A stretch of 64,000 nt of DNA from Lacipirellula parvula (lineage in GTDB: Bacteria; Planctomycetota; Planctomycetia; Pirellulales; Lacipirellulaceae): assembly GCF_009177095.1 (NCBI RefSeq), contig NZ_AP021861.1:4384501-4448500 (forward strand), written 5' to 3'. Made by a program: the position numbers and the translations under genes. Shown one piece after another: positions 9,868 through 18,363 of the stretch. The notes below the pieces were generated by a model. It had not been told where the DNA came from, ran no database searches, and saw nothing but the letters and a program-made list of their open reading frames with translations. Numbering within the stretch: the stretch's first letter is position 1; the number at the start of each line of letters is the position of its first letter.

Positions 9868-10411
9868 AAGCGTTCTCCTATAGAACAATGGTTTAGGAGA
9901 CGATCCTGACACAGATTCAGTCCTTACTCAAACTTATCTTAAGTAGGGCGGGTAAGCCAAATTAGACGGAAGTGGCGCTAAGTCCCGCGTAGTCACCAGC
10001 CCGCTGGCGCGTGCTGCGCGCTCAAACCGGTGGGGGCGTCTACTTGGGAGCCTTCAATCGGAGGTGGAGTCGTCAGTGGCGAACGCTCCGTCTTAACTCG
10101 CGAATTCTGCCAGCAGATCGTGGTGGGATTCATAGATAGCTCCGGTGCGTTTTGAGCGAATACCCCCGATCTCGATCGCGTCTGCGTCGTCGGCGTTGAA
10201 CAACACAACTGAGTGACGGTATCCGTCGCCTGCACGCCGATCCGCGCACAAGCCGTCTATACGATCGCCGCGACGAAAGGATCACTCGCGGCGAAGTGGA
10301 AAGAATTACGATTCTTGGTTGAGCCAATTACCGCGATGCTGCTTTCGCGGGGACTTAGCTCTAGATTGAACCTGCGATGCCAATGATTCTGAGTGTCGTT
10401 ATGAAACCGAC
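9868..10411 (-). other. 544-base gap with a possible gene remnant
   Basis: No intact gene is convincing here. On the minus strand one frame is open from 10281 to a stop at 10093 and gives a protein-like stretch (RHSVVLFNADDADAIEIGG, then AIYESHHDLLAEF). It has no good start codon and begins right after a stop, so it may be the 3' part of a broken gene. The other frames through the same bases give arginine-rich, low-quality translations. Its neighbours on both sides belong to the same decayed region. Confidence 0.35.
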
Positions 10412-11684
10412 CTACGGCTTCACACGCCCAACTCCAGCAAGCGGATCGTCCTCGCGGTCGTCAGTGTCGTGTGTCTGATCGGCAGCGCGGCTGGGCAAAT
10501 ACGCGATCCCGAACATCCGAGCATCATCTTCAGACCAGGGACGGATCTCACATCGCGCGCTGTCGATTAGTTTGAATCGCTCAACATGTGAATCTGCTTG
10601 CGGCAAGCGTTCTTTCAAATCCTTTGGCGAGTGGTGAGCCGTCCAGCACCCTAGCGATCCGTTCATGTAGATACCATGCACGCCTGAACTATGGAGGTTC
10701 GCTTCGGGAAGCTTTGTAGAAATGCTCTGGCGGGACGACGTACTCAGCACCTCCCACATGACCGTCTGATTCGACGAACGCCTGGCGTTGGCCGATCGAA
10801 CGACTCGCCCATTGCGCGGTTTCATGGCTCTTTAGGTGCAGATAGAGACGATTTCCGCATTGGGCGACAAACGCTTCGCCCTGCTCACGGCCGTATACAT
10901 TGTAGAGCGCCCCGATATCCTGGAATCCGAGCACCGAAACACACCCCTTGCTTCGCGCCCGTAGGACGAGAGAGTCGATACCCTGCAGCTCCCCCGCCTC
11001 GGTAAGCTCGTCCAGATAAAGCCAAGTCCGGCTGTCACTATTTTCGGGGGATGAAAGAATCTCCTTAGAGAGTCGATCGACGAACAAACTTGCCAAACGA
11101 TTGATCTCCGCGCGTGCAGGTTCGTAGTTGCCAAGCACAATGATCGATGGTTCATGCAACCAACGCTTGACGGAAATGCTTGCCGACGCTCCGTCCCAGC
11201 AGGCAGCGATTGTTTTATAGGGGCGCAGCTTGGAGACTATGGTTGAGAGGAGATTGCCATGGCCGCGCGGACCGATTTTGTCGAGCACCGCTTGTACCGA
11301 TTCGTAAGAGTCCTGATTCTTCGCGGCGACTTGTTCGATCCGCTCGATTGACTGCATTACGAGCAGCAATTGTCGAAACGTCCATCGTCCTGGGCATACC
11401 CTAATAAATACTTCCAACACAGCGGCTAAAAGCAATCGTGGGGCGTCTTCAAAATACGGTTGGCTAGCCCTCGAACTCTTCGGGATCAGATACTCCGCGA
11501 ACGTCTCAGCGACTGGGATACTGTCGATGTCCTTCGCTAGATCCCACGCAACGCCCCTCTGGTCAAACGGATTAAAGATATACACGGGGCAATATAATAC
11601 CATACCTGCGAGCACTTGTACGGCATCTTGCTTAGAATCGTAAACGAGCGCTCGGCAATTTGAGCCCGGCCGAATTAACGGCAA
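10412..11684 (-). pseudogene. type IV coupling protein-like ATPase (TraG/VirD4/TraD type), frameshifted and 5'-damaged
   Basis: Remnant of a conjugation-type DNA-pumping ATPase. The visible reading begins just after the place where the P-loop should be (PLIRPGSNCRALVYDSKQD), continues with a long ATPase body, and includes a Walker B-like WLYLDELTEAGEL and the TraM-recognition-like region (RARSKGCVSVLGFQDIGALYNVYG, then FVAQCGNRLYLHL). The frame breaks near 10730; family-like sequence (KLPEANLHSSGVHG) goes on in another frame to 10412. Upstream, the P-loop region is spread over different frames near 11690-11710 and has no intact GxxGxGK[ST]. The protein therefore cannot work as an ATPase. It points to a former integrative or plasmid-derived conjugative element. 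Confidence 0.7.
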
Positions 11685-11696
11685 TTGATCCTTGCA

Positions 11697-12041
11697 TCAA
11701 CATGCGAATGTCGCTTCGTTTCCCGCCAGCGACAGGACGAAGTCGGAGCTATGCCACTGATCGGCGATCTGTCCCGATCGAGGGAAGCCTGTAGGCCGCA
11801 CTAGTTCCCACCGCGCATCGTCTGTAGAACTCGCCCAGCCTGTTGTGACTTCGTGAACGAAGCTGTGCTCAGAAGCGAAGATTCCTAAATCTCCGCCACC
11901 CGCACGCCACTGTTGCAACCGATCGCAAGCGTGGAACAGCCTGACTAGTGCGGGCTTATATCGTTCCACCTGCGATACGCTGACCGGTCCCATCCTTGGG
12001 CCGATGAGAAAGATCGCCATCAGCTCGACGCGAACGATCAT
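11697..12041 (-). CDS. hypothetical protein beside the coupling-type ATPase remnant
   Basis: A 114-residue reading frame I do not recognise. It starts with a short hydrophobic stretch (VRVELMAIFLIG), then a mixed alpha/beta sequence, and ends at VLSLAGNEATFAC just where the ATPase P-loop should begin. It may therefore be the amino-terminal part of the coupling-type ATPase separated by a frameshift, not a free protein. Its start overlaps the stop of the preceding gene by four bases (ATGA), showing translational coupling. Confidence 0.45.
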   Translation of the reverse strand: MIVRVELMAIFLIGPRMGPVSVSQVERYKPALVRLFHACDRLQQWRAGGGDLGIFASEHSFVHEVTTGWASSTDDARWELVRPTGFPRSGQIADQWHSSDFVLSLAGNEATFAC

Positions 12042-12313
12042 TTTTCCTTCCCCGTCGCGCCCGCAGAGTGGCGGAGATCGGAAATACGTTTAATTAGCGC
12101 CTCCATCAGGGTCAGCGCCTTGTCGGCAGGAGCGTTATCGGGCGGAGTACCAGGTCGGGTGCTGCTTGGCTGCGACGAGTGGCCTGCGAATGGCGGCTTG
12201 TTGATCATCTCCCATTTGGCCAAGGCATCGCCAATCGACGTCGGCGGGTCCTGCTTCCACTGCTCAACAAACTTATCGATCCTATCTGACATCGACATCG
12301 TACTGCTCCGCAC
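12038..12313 (-). CDS. hypothetical small protein
   Basis: A 91-residue polar protein with an amphipathic start (MSDRIDKFVEQWKQD), a proline/serine-rich middle and a helical end (ALTLMEALIKRISDLRHSA). No family is recognised. An internal ATG (MSMSDRI) a few codons downstream could be the true start. It is coupled by a four-base overlap to the next gene and is probably the first gene of the remnant conjugation-type operon. Confidence 0.45.
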   Translation of the reverse strand: MRSSTMSMSDRIDKFVEQWKQDPPTSIGDALAKWEMINKPPFAGHSSQPSSTRPGTPPDNAPADKALTLMEALIKRISDLRHSAGATGKEK

Positions 12314-12481
12314 AATTCTTTTGCGAGATCGCTTTCGCCCTGCTGGTCGATTGCGGCGCCGGCAGGTACCACACGAGCCGACTAGATGATACCGTGGCCC
12401 TATCTACCTGCAAGTATTTCGGTCGAAATATCTCGACGCTCTCTCATGATTGCCCCGTAGCGAGAAACTTACAGCTTCTGA

Positions 12482-13192
12482 ATGCGCCGGCCAGCACTCG
12501 CTAAGAAACGGACTATTACGATTTTAATCGCTGTGGATGTGATTGAACGTTTTGTCGCCGAATACGACGTTCCCTTCCGTTATGACGAAGCGACTGGGGA
12601 ATTGTGGCGATTAGGCTGTTTTTCGCTGCGTTTTGACAAAGCGTCACTAGCCGATAGGGAAGTCGCCGTAGGTGCGTATTACTGTGCGATGGTTCGCGAA
12701 GACGTGAACCTGCAGCTCGCCGAGGGGTTGCAACTGCTGCGTAGATCGCAAGAGTTGGCCGCTGACCTGAAGAGCGAGGCAGGCCGCCTGTCAGCATTTG
12801 GTTGCTACGCGCTCGCCAGATGGTTTGACGCGAAAGGTCGGTTGCTCTATCGGTGCGGCAATCACGCGTTAGCTCAGGTCGCGTTTCGCGAGGCCAATGG
12901 GCTCGTCGAGCAGGGGATCCGTCGCGGTCTTGCGGGCGTCTCGCGATGTTTGGCCGATATTCAGAGCAATCAAATTCGCAACGAGTTTGAACTCACGCGA
13001 CAGTCGGGTACGGAGGCTAGTAAAGCAGAGGCGTGCCGCAAACGGTTAAAGCAGTCGATCGAATCGGCGGAAGTCTGCCTCAGCTGTGGTCCGTCGGAGT
13101 ACGCGGCGATCGAAATCACTCGAGGGTTAATTAGCTGCCTTCACAACTGGCTCAGCTGCGTGCACGTCGATTCACGTCCCCATTCCAAGTGA
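12482..13192 (+). CDS. helical-repeat-like protein upstream of the CHAT protease
   Basis: A 236-residue protein, mostly helical. Segments such as ADLKSEAGRLSAFGCYALARWFDAKGRLLY and HALAQVAFREANGLVEQGIR have the alternation of small and aromatic residues seen in TPR-like repeats. It ends at 13192, 46 bases before the CHAT gene start. The CHAT frame is, however, open back through the end of this gene and reads sensibly (VPIPSEEETVRNKLQHLLHDEM), so the two may be one TPR-CHAT protein separated by a single frameshift near 13155-13190. No specific family is recognised. It is probably the repeat/sensor part of a CHAT system. Confidence 0.5.
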   Translation: MRRPALAKKRTITILIAVDVIERFVAEYDVPFRYDEATGELWRLGCFSLRFDKASLADREVAVGAYYCAMVREDVNLQLAEGLQLLRRSQELAADLKSEAGRLSAFGCYALARWFDAKGRLLYRCGNHALAQVAFREANGLVEQGIRRGLAGVSRCLADIQSNQIRNEFELTRQSGTEASKAEACRKRLKQSIESAEVCLSCGPSEYAAIEITRGLISCLHNWLSCVHVDSRPHSK

Positions 13193-13238
13193 GGAAGAAA
13201 CGGTTCGGAATAAGCTCCAGCACCTGCTTCACGACGAA

Positions 13239-15206
13239 ATGGACGTCTATCGAAGCGCTCAATTCAAGAATTGGATTGCGGGATCTGCGAGAAAGCACGA
13301 CCAAGACAAGGCTAGAAAGTTTTACAACGAACTGCTAGACAGCCCCTGGAATCGAGGAAGATTCTTTGCGAAGCAAAATCTAGCGGACATGGATCGTGAC
13401 GGCGCTCAACTCGTTGAGCTGTGCGAAGAGATCGAAGATGAGCAAAGAAAGAACGGCGGTATCGACGCGTCGGATATCGAACGGTTCAACTGGACCTTGC
13501 AGCTGGCAGAGCAGGTCCTAAGCGGAAACTTGGCGCACCAGGACAGGCTGACGAGGCTCCAAAGCTCGATTATCGAAACGATCTCCCAGGTCGTGTCCGT
13601 AGCCACCTACATGCCCGTCTTCGAGAAACGGCTGCGGCCGAGAATCCGCAACCTCGCACGGCAGCGGCTGGTGAAGTGGAGAGAGAAGATGACCTCGTCG
13701 ACGAAGCTCAGCAGCGAAGCCTTCGATAACCTCGTCGATGAACTTGAGCGATTCGCGGCCCGCGAGGTGAGCGAAGTGTTGCGGCGAAACAAGAGTCGCC
13801 GTGATCAAGCCAGCGCCGACATCCGGGCGTTTCTACTCGAAAGCGAGGACGTTCCGCAGCACGCCGACCCGAAGGGTCGTACCGCGACGAGGCCCCCGTT
13901 TCTCTTCGCCGCAGACGAGATGTCGCCAGAAGTGAAGTCAGTGATGGTCGAACGCGTCGCGCAGGCTCGAGCGGTCGAAGAACAGTATTGGTTGGACAAC
14001 CCTCTTCAAGTGCAGACCCCTGTGGCGTCCGCTTCTCAGATTGCCAGAAGCATCAGCGTCCGCGATCAGCAGCATCTGCTTTTGAGATACGCGCTGGTTG
14101 GCAACGAAGGCGATGCGGAAATAGTCGCCTTCTGGTGGTACCGGGGCAAAGCGGGCGCAACGCCTCTGGGTCCCGACGCTGTGCAGCTCTCGAAGGAGTT
14201 TGCATCCGAAACTCTGCTCAAGCAGACGCGGCTCGTGATCCGCGGCGAGCACAACAGCATGGCGCCGAGCCTGGAGTATGCAAAGCGATTGTGGGACATG
14301 TTTCTCCTGCCGGCCATGAAGGAGATTTCCGCACTCGACGAAGCCAAACCGCAAGCTGCGAAACGACGCGTCACGCGGGTCACTATCTGCCTCGACTCAG
14401 GGCTTTATCACCTCCCACTGCAAATGGCCTGGGTTCCTACAGATCACTCAAATGCCCACAGCATAGACCTGGGAGTTGAATCGAAGTCTAAAGTTGGCGA
14501 ACCTGAATCGGACGGGACCCCGCTCGGGCTTCTTTGTTACGTGGCCTTCACGTTGAACCTGTCATCTCATCTGCTTGATAATCGTCGATCGTTCGGGACG
14601 TGCCTGGCAAATGAGGACGATGACCTGGTGGTGTTAGAACATGACGCCGAGGGATACTTCCCAGCATGCTCTCCTCCCTTGAAAGAGGAGGTGCAGCACT
14701 GGCACGCCATCAACTCGAGGTCCCGCTACTACGAGTCTGCCGGGGAGCCGGACATTGCTTCCGCATTGAACAACCGCGCGGAATTCTTGATGTTTGCATG
14801 CCACGGTCACTCCGATCCGGAACTCGGGCCTTACCTGACTCTCAAGGAACGCCACCTAATTAGTCACAATCTGTCGTACGGCGCCCCGTTGAAAGGAAAC
14901 AAGGTCTTATTCTTGGGCGCTTGCGAATCTTCATCGGCTAGCAGGGAATCGTACGGCAAGCTGATCGGTTCGTTCATCGCCGCAGGAGCAGGCGCCGTAG
15001 TGGGCAACCCCTGCTCGCCGCTGGTTCCAACAGTTTGTCACGTTGCGGCAGGCATGTTCAGTCAGATTCGGCGGGCGCCCAATGGCTGCGATCTTGCAGC
15101 AGCGCTCCTCCACGCTGCAAGAGAAGCGTACCAGCAACCCAACATACATCTCGATGAAGACCATGAGTTGCTGCTCATGGCGACGACCCATCAGCTTTGG
15201 CTATGA
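13239..15206 (+). CDS. CHAT-domain (caspase-like) protease
   Basis: A 655-residue protein with a helical amino-terminal half and a C-terminal CHAT domain, the caspase-HetF/TPR-associated clan CD cysteine protease fold. The catalytic histidine is in FLMFACHGHSDP (near residue 530) and the catalytic cysteine in VLFLGACESSSAS (near 567), each at the end of a hydrophobic strand as expected. The first half contains short repeats such as DQDKARKFYNELL. Bacterial CHAT proteases often act in conflict or cell-death pathways and process a partner protein. The ATG at 13239 is the first usable start, but the frame is open upstream (see the gene before). A CdiI-like immunity gene follows by 79 bases. Confidence 0.82.
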   Translation: MDVYRSAQFKNWIAGSARKHDQDKARKFYNELLDSPWNRGRFFAKQNLADMDRDGAQLVELCEEIEDEQRKNGGIDASDIERFNWTLQLAEQVLSGNLAHQDRLTRLQSSIIETISQVVSVATYMPVFEKRLRPRIRNLARQRLVKWREKMTSSTKLSSEAFDNLVDELERFAAREVSEVLRRNKSRRDQASADIRAFLLESEDVPQHADPKGRTATRPPFLFAADEMSPEVKSVMVERVAQARAVEEQYWLDNPLQVQTPVASASQIARSISVRDQQHLLLRYALVGNEGDAEIVAFWWYRGKAGATPLGPDAVQLSKEFASETLLKQTRLVIRGEHNSMAPSLEYAKRLWDMFLLPAMKEISALDEAKPQAAKRRVTRVTICLDSGLYHLPLQMAWVPTDHSNAHSIDLGVESKSKVGEPESDGTPLGLLCYVAFTLNLSSHLLDNRRSFGTCLANEDDDLVVLEHDAEGYFPACSPPLKEEVQHWHAINSRSRYYESAGEPDIASALNNRAEFLMFACHGHSDPELGPYLTLKERHLISHNLSYGAPLKGNKVLFLGACESSSASRESYGKLIGSFIAAGAGAVVGNPCSPLVPTVCHVAAGMFSQIRRAPNGCDLAAALLHAAREAYQQPNIHLDEDHELLLMATTHQLWL

Positions 15207-15285
15207 CGGGTTACAGCCATCGTCGCGGTATGAGTGATCCCTGCGCTGTGCCGACTCACTACGTGCTCACTTCGCTACCAAATAG

Positions 15286-15591
15286 ATGGCAGAATTCAAA
15301 GACCATCAGCTGCTCCGCGACTTCTTCTCCGCATACTATCACGAAGACTGGGATGCTGACCATCACGACGCAGCAGGCGTCATTAGGGAGTATATAAATG
15401 AGGGGCGCAACCCGTCCCATTTGTCAGCTTTGGCAGACGCCATCGCGGACCTTGTGCGACGTGCAGGGAACGACGTTGACCTGGAAGATTGCCTGCTTCG
15501 ATCGCTTGGGTGCTATTACATGCCAAGCAGCGACGGGCTGTCAGCATCCGAGTGGCTTACGCACATCTTGCAAATTCTTAGGCAGCGCTGA
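15286..15591 (+). CDS. CdiI-type immunity-like protein
   Basis: A 101-residue acidic protein resembling the small immunity proteins of contact-dependent inhibition and polymorphic toxin systems. Recognisable parts are LLRDFFSAYYHEDWD at the start, a central helix (SALADAIADLVRRA) and the ending LGCYYMPSSDGLSASEWLTHIL. No toxin gene is seen next to it, so it may be an orphan that protects against toxins from neighbours. It follows the CHAT gene on the same strand. Assignment is from pattern memory and is moderately sure. Confidence 0.6.
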   Translation: MAEFKDHQLLRDFFSAYYHEDWDADHHDAAGVIREYINEGRNPSHLSALADAIADLVRRAGNDVDLEDCLLRSLGCYYMPSSDGLSASEWLTHILQILRQR

Positions 15592-16078
15592 GAGTCCTCT
15601 GCCGAGTCACTTTTCACAAGGGCCTGCCGGCATGGCTGTTATCCGCGAACGGCCCGCGCGATTTCGCGCTCTTCGACTAGCACTTTGGCCGCTTCTCGCG
15701 TGACAACAGCTGGCGACTCAATTCTCCGACGAGTACTGGAGTATTCTGGCCTTATTTACAAGCGAACGAACTCTTCAAGCAAGTTCCGAGAAATCGCGTT
15801 AGGCGGCGTACGGCATTCTGTGCGCTGCGGTCGAATTGGCTCCGCTGGGCAGGCTTTCTTCGCAGGAGTTCGCTGATGAAAATCAATCGCATCTGCACTC
15901 TGCAGCGTCTCATTCGCGAGAAACTTTCAAAAGGTTATCGGTAAGTTAGATCAGGTTCCTGAACGCACGTCGCAAACGATTAGACTCTGGCGATGACCTT
16001 CGCTATGATGCCGTCACGCAGAGCATGCCCAAAGACGCTTTTCATGATCGATCGCTGCAATAGCGGAGCGACGCTGCC
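15592..16078. other. 487-base intergenic stretch
   Basis: No complete gene is supported. On the minus strand a short frame ending near 15649 gives a helical peptide (ESPAVVTREAAKVLVEEREI) without a start codon, which may be a gene scrap. The last part probably holds the promoter of the plus-strand cluster beginning at 16079. No repeats or clear terminator were seen. Confidence 0.4.
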
Positions 16079-16381
16079 ATGGCCCTTTACCGACACGGCG
16101 ATCTGTTAGTTTCCCGTGTAGACGCTCTCCCTTCGAGCGCACGCAGACTGCATCACTTGGTACTCGCGCAAGGCGAACTGACGGGCCATTCCCATCGAAT
16201 CGCCGAACGCGACGCCGCCGTGCTGTTCGAGGCCGATCAAGGGTTATTTCTCAACGTGACGCAGAGCGTCGCGACGCTTGTCCATCAAGAGCATGGGCCA
16301 ATCGAACTTCAGGCGGGTTATTATCAAGTCTGGCGGCAGCGCGAGTATACGCCGGCGGAAATCCGCGTTGTTCGCGATTGA
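16079..16381 (+). CDS. 100-residue hypothetical protein heading the STM401x-type cluster
   Basis: A compact beta-rich protein (GDLLVSRVDALP, LVLAQGELTGHSHRI, AAVLFEADQGLFLNV, HGPIELQAGYYQVWRQREY) with several histidines (HSHRI, VHQEHG) that could bind a metal, in the manner of small cupin-like proteins. It precedes the leucine-rich repeat DUF6745 gene by ten bases and points the same way, so it probably belongs to the same operon. I recognise it only as a protein type found beside such leucine-rich repeat genes; function unknown. Confidence 0.6.
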   Translation: MALYRHGDLLVSRVDALPSSARRLHHLVLAQGELTGHSHRIAERDAAVLFEADQGLFLNVTQSVATLVHQEHGPIELQAGYYQVWRQREYTPAEIRVVRD

Positions 16382-16391
16382 GGACCGCACC

Positions 16392-17417
16392 ATGGCCGTT
16401 GCGACAATGACTGCCGGCGAGGCCTACGCGGCGATTAGCAGCGGCGCTGCAATAGCCGGTGCGCGAGTCGAAGGCGTGTTGGACTTTTCTGTTCAATCGG
16501 GTAGACCCTGGCCGAGCCACTTTCCCGAAGACCTGGAAGTCGACGTCCTGAACGTGGCTGGCCAGCCGATCGAGAGTTTGCCGCGCGGTCTTAAGACGTA
16601 CGAACTGGATCTTCGCGACACGCCGATCGTACGTTTGCCCGACGGACTCGAAGTGAGGTCGCGGTTAGATCTCACGGGCTGCGACCGCTTGGAGAGCCTG
16701 CCTGCGGAGCTTACCGTCGGCACGCTAATCCTGCGGGGCTGCGTAGCGCTCCAAGCGATTTCCGAGCATCTGAGCGTCTGGTTTCTCGATCTGTCGGAAT
16801 GCTGGGCCTTTGAACGCTGGCCGCAAAACGCAACGATTCGAGGAGGGCGGCTGCAGCTCCGCGGCTGCACGGCATTGCGCGAGTTGCCGCCGTACATCAC
16901 TCGTTTGTCGGCCCTAAACGTGCGTGAGTGTCCGAACCTCCGCTCGCTGCCGCCGGATCTCGTCGTGACCGGTTGGATCGACTTGGCTCATAGCGGGCTG
17001 ACGGACGAGGAGATGCTGCCGGTTGGCGTCGCGTCCGCTCAATTGCGTTGGGCAGGCGTGAACGTCGATCGTCGCATCGCGTTTCATCCTGAAGAGATTC
17101 GAATTGACGAGTTGCTAGAAGAGCGGAACGCTGAACGTCGCCGCGTGCTGCTCGATCGCTACGGGTATGGCCGCTTCTTGCAGGACGCCGCGGCGGAACT
17201 ATTGGACGCCGACGTCGATCCAGGTGGTCCGCGCCAACTACTCCGCGTGAAGCTTCCTGATGATGAAGATTTGGTGGCGATGTCTTGCTTCTGCCCGTCG
17301 ACCTCTCGGCAATACATCATCCGCGTCCCGCCACAGACGCCGACATGCCGCCACGCCGCGGCATGGATTGCCGGCTTCGACGACCCTAATGACTATCGCC
17401 CTTTGATTGAGACATGA
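16392..17417 (+). CDS. leucine-rich repeat protein with DUF6745-like C terminus
   Basis: A 341-residue protein. The first two thirds are short leucine-rich repeats of about 20 residues (for example SLPRGLKTYELDLRDTPI, then RLPDGLEVRSRLDLTGCDRL, SLPAELTVGTLILRGCVAL), forming a solenoid surface for binding another protein. The last ~90 residues (RYGYGRFLQDA, then ADVDPGGPRQLLRVKL, CPSTSRQYIIRVPP, TCRHAAAWIAGF) match the pattern I know as DUF6745. The ATG at 16392 is chosen because it follows the previous gene; the open frame extends upstream but would overlap that gene by about 100 bases. Likely partner-binding member of the cluster that follows. Confidence 0.7.
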   Translation: MAVATMTAGEAYAAISSGAAIAGARVEGVLDFSVQSGRPWPSHFPEDLEVDVLNVAGQPIESLPRGLKTYELDLRDTPIVRLPDGLEVRSRLDLTGCDRLESLPAELTVGTLILRGCVALQAISEHLSVWFLDLSECWAFERWPQNATIRGGRLQLRGCTALRELPPYITRLSALNVRECPNLRSLPPDLVVTGWIDLAHSGLTDEEMLPVGVASAQLRWAGVNVDRRIAFHPEEIRIDELLEERNAERRRVLLDRYGYGRFLQDAAAELLDADVDPGGPRQLLRVKLPDDEDLVAMSCFCPSTSRQYIIRVPPQTPTCRHAAAWIAGFDDPNDYRPLIET

Positions 17418-17448
17418 CCTCTACTAACCCCCTGTGCGAGGATCGCGC

Positions 17449-18363
17449 ATGTACAGTGAATTGATTAGCGAATTCTCAGGACAAACTGTCATCGATTACG
17501 ACGACGCCGATTCCTGGAAGGGGCCTGCCAAGGCTTACCGGCTACGCGAAGAATATGACGACGAACGCAAGATCTCCGAGCGGTTGGAATCGCTGTTAGA
17601 GCAGCCTGGCGCCAATCAAATTACCGCGTTGATCATTGGCGCATGGACCGGATCGTGCGAAGGCAGTGATTCCGCAGAGATCGTCGAGCTCATTGCAGGG
17701 GTAGCTGGCCGGTTGCCGTCGCTCAAGGCGCTGTTCTTCGGCGAGATGACCTTCGAAGAGTGCGAAATTTCGTGGATTAATCAATCGGACGTCAGCCCGC
17801 TATTGAAGGCGTTCCCGAAACTGGAAACGTTTCGCGTTCGCGGCGGGTCGGCCTTGTCGTTTTCGAGAATCGCCCATCAGTCGCTGCGTGAACTAGGAGT
17901 GGAAACAGGCGGGCTTTCACGATCGACGATCCGCGAGATTTTCCTGTGCGACTTTCCCGCGCTAGAGCATCTTGAGTTGCAGCTTGGGGAAGCAAACTAT
18001 GGCTTCGACGGCTCGGTCGAGGATCTGCAACCTCTACTGGAAGGCAGCCTGTTTCCGAAACTCCGCTATCTAGGCCTGACCAATAGTGAGATTGCAAATG
18101 ATATCGCGGCGGTCGTGGTCAATTCCCCGATCGCCGAACGGGTCGAGACGATCGATTTGTCGCTCGGCAATCTCGACTCGGAAGGAGTCGAGTCACTCAA
18201 AGGATTGAGCAGGAATGGAAACCTAGAGACGCTCATCATCTCGCACCACTACGCTTCCCCCGAACAAGTCGCGTCTTTAACGGCAGCGTTGCCGTTTGAG
18301 GTCGTCGCCGAAGATCCTCAAGAGCCAGAGGACGAGTGGCGGCCCATCGTCCACGCTGAGTAA
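17449..18363 (+). CDS. STM4015-family leucine-rich repeat protein
   Basis: A 304-residue protein with leucine-rich repeats of the ribonuclease-inhibitor style (LKALFFGEMTFEECEI, FPKLETFRVRGGSALSF, SLRELGVETGGLS, FPALEHLELQLGEANYG). This composition and its place just before an STM4014-type ATP-grasp gene identify it as the STM4015 family. The ATG at 17449 is preferred to the GTG at 17434 because GAGG lies upstream at suitable distance. Its stop codon shares one base with the start of the next gene (TAATG). Probably a scaffold or substrate-binding part of the cluster; the biochemical role is unknown in any organism as far as I know. Confidence 0.8.
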   Translation: MYSELISEFSGQTVIDYDDADSWKGPAKAYRLREEYDDERKISERLESLLEQPGANQITALIIGAWTGSCEGSDSAEIVELIAGVAGRLPSLKALFFGEMTFEECEISWINQSDVSPLLKAFPKLETFRVRGGSALSFSRIAHQSLRELGVETGGLSRSTIREIFLCDFPALEHLELQLGEANYGFDGSVEDLQPLLEGSLFPKLRYLGLTNSEIANDIAAVVVNSPIAERVETIDLSLGNLDSEGVESLKGLSRNGNLETLIISHHYASPEQVASLTAALPFEVVAEDPQEPEDEWRPIVHAE

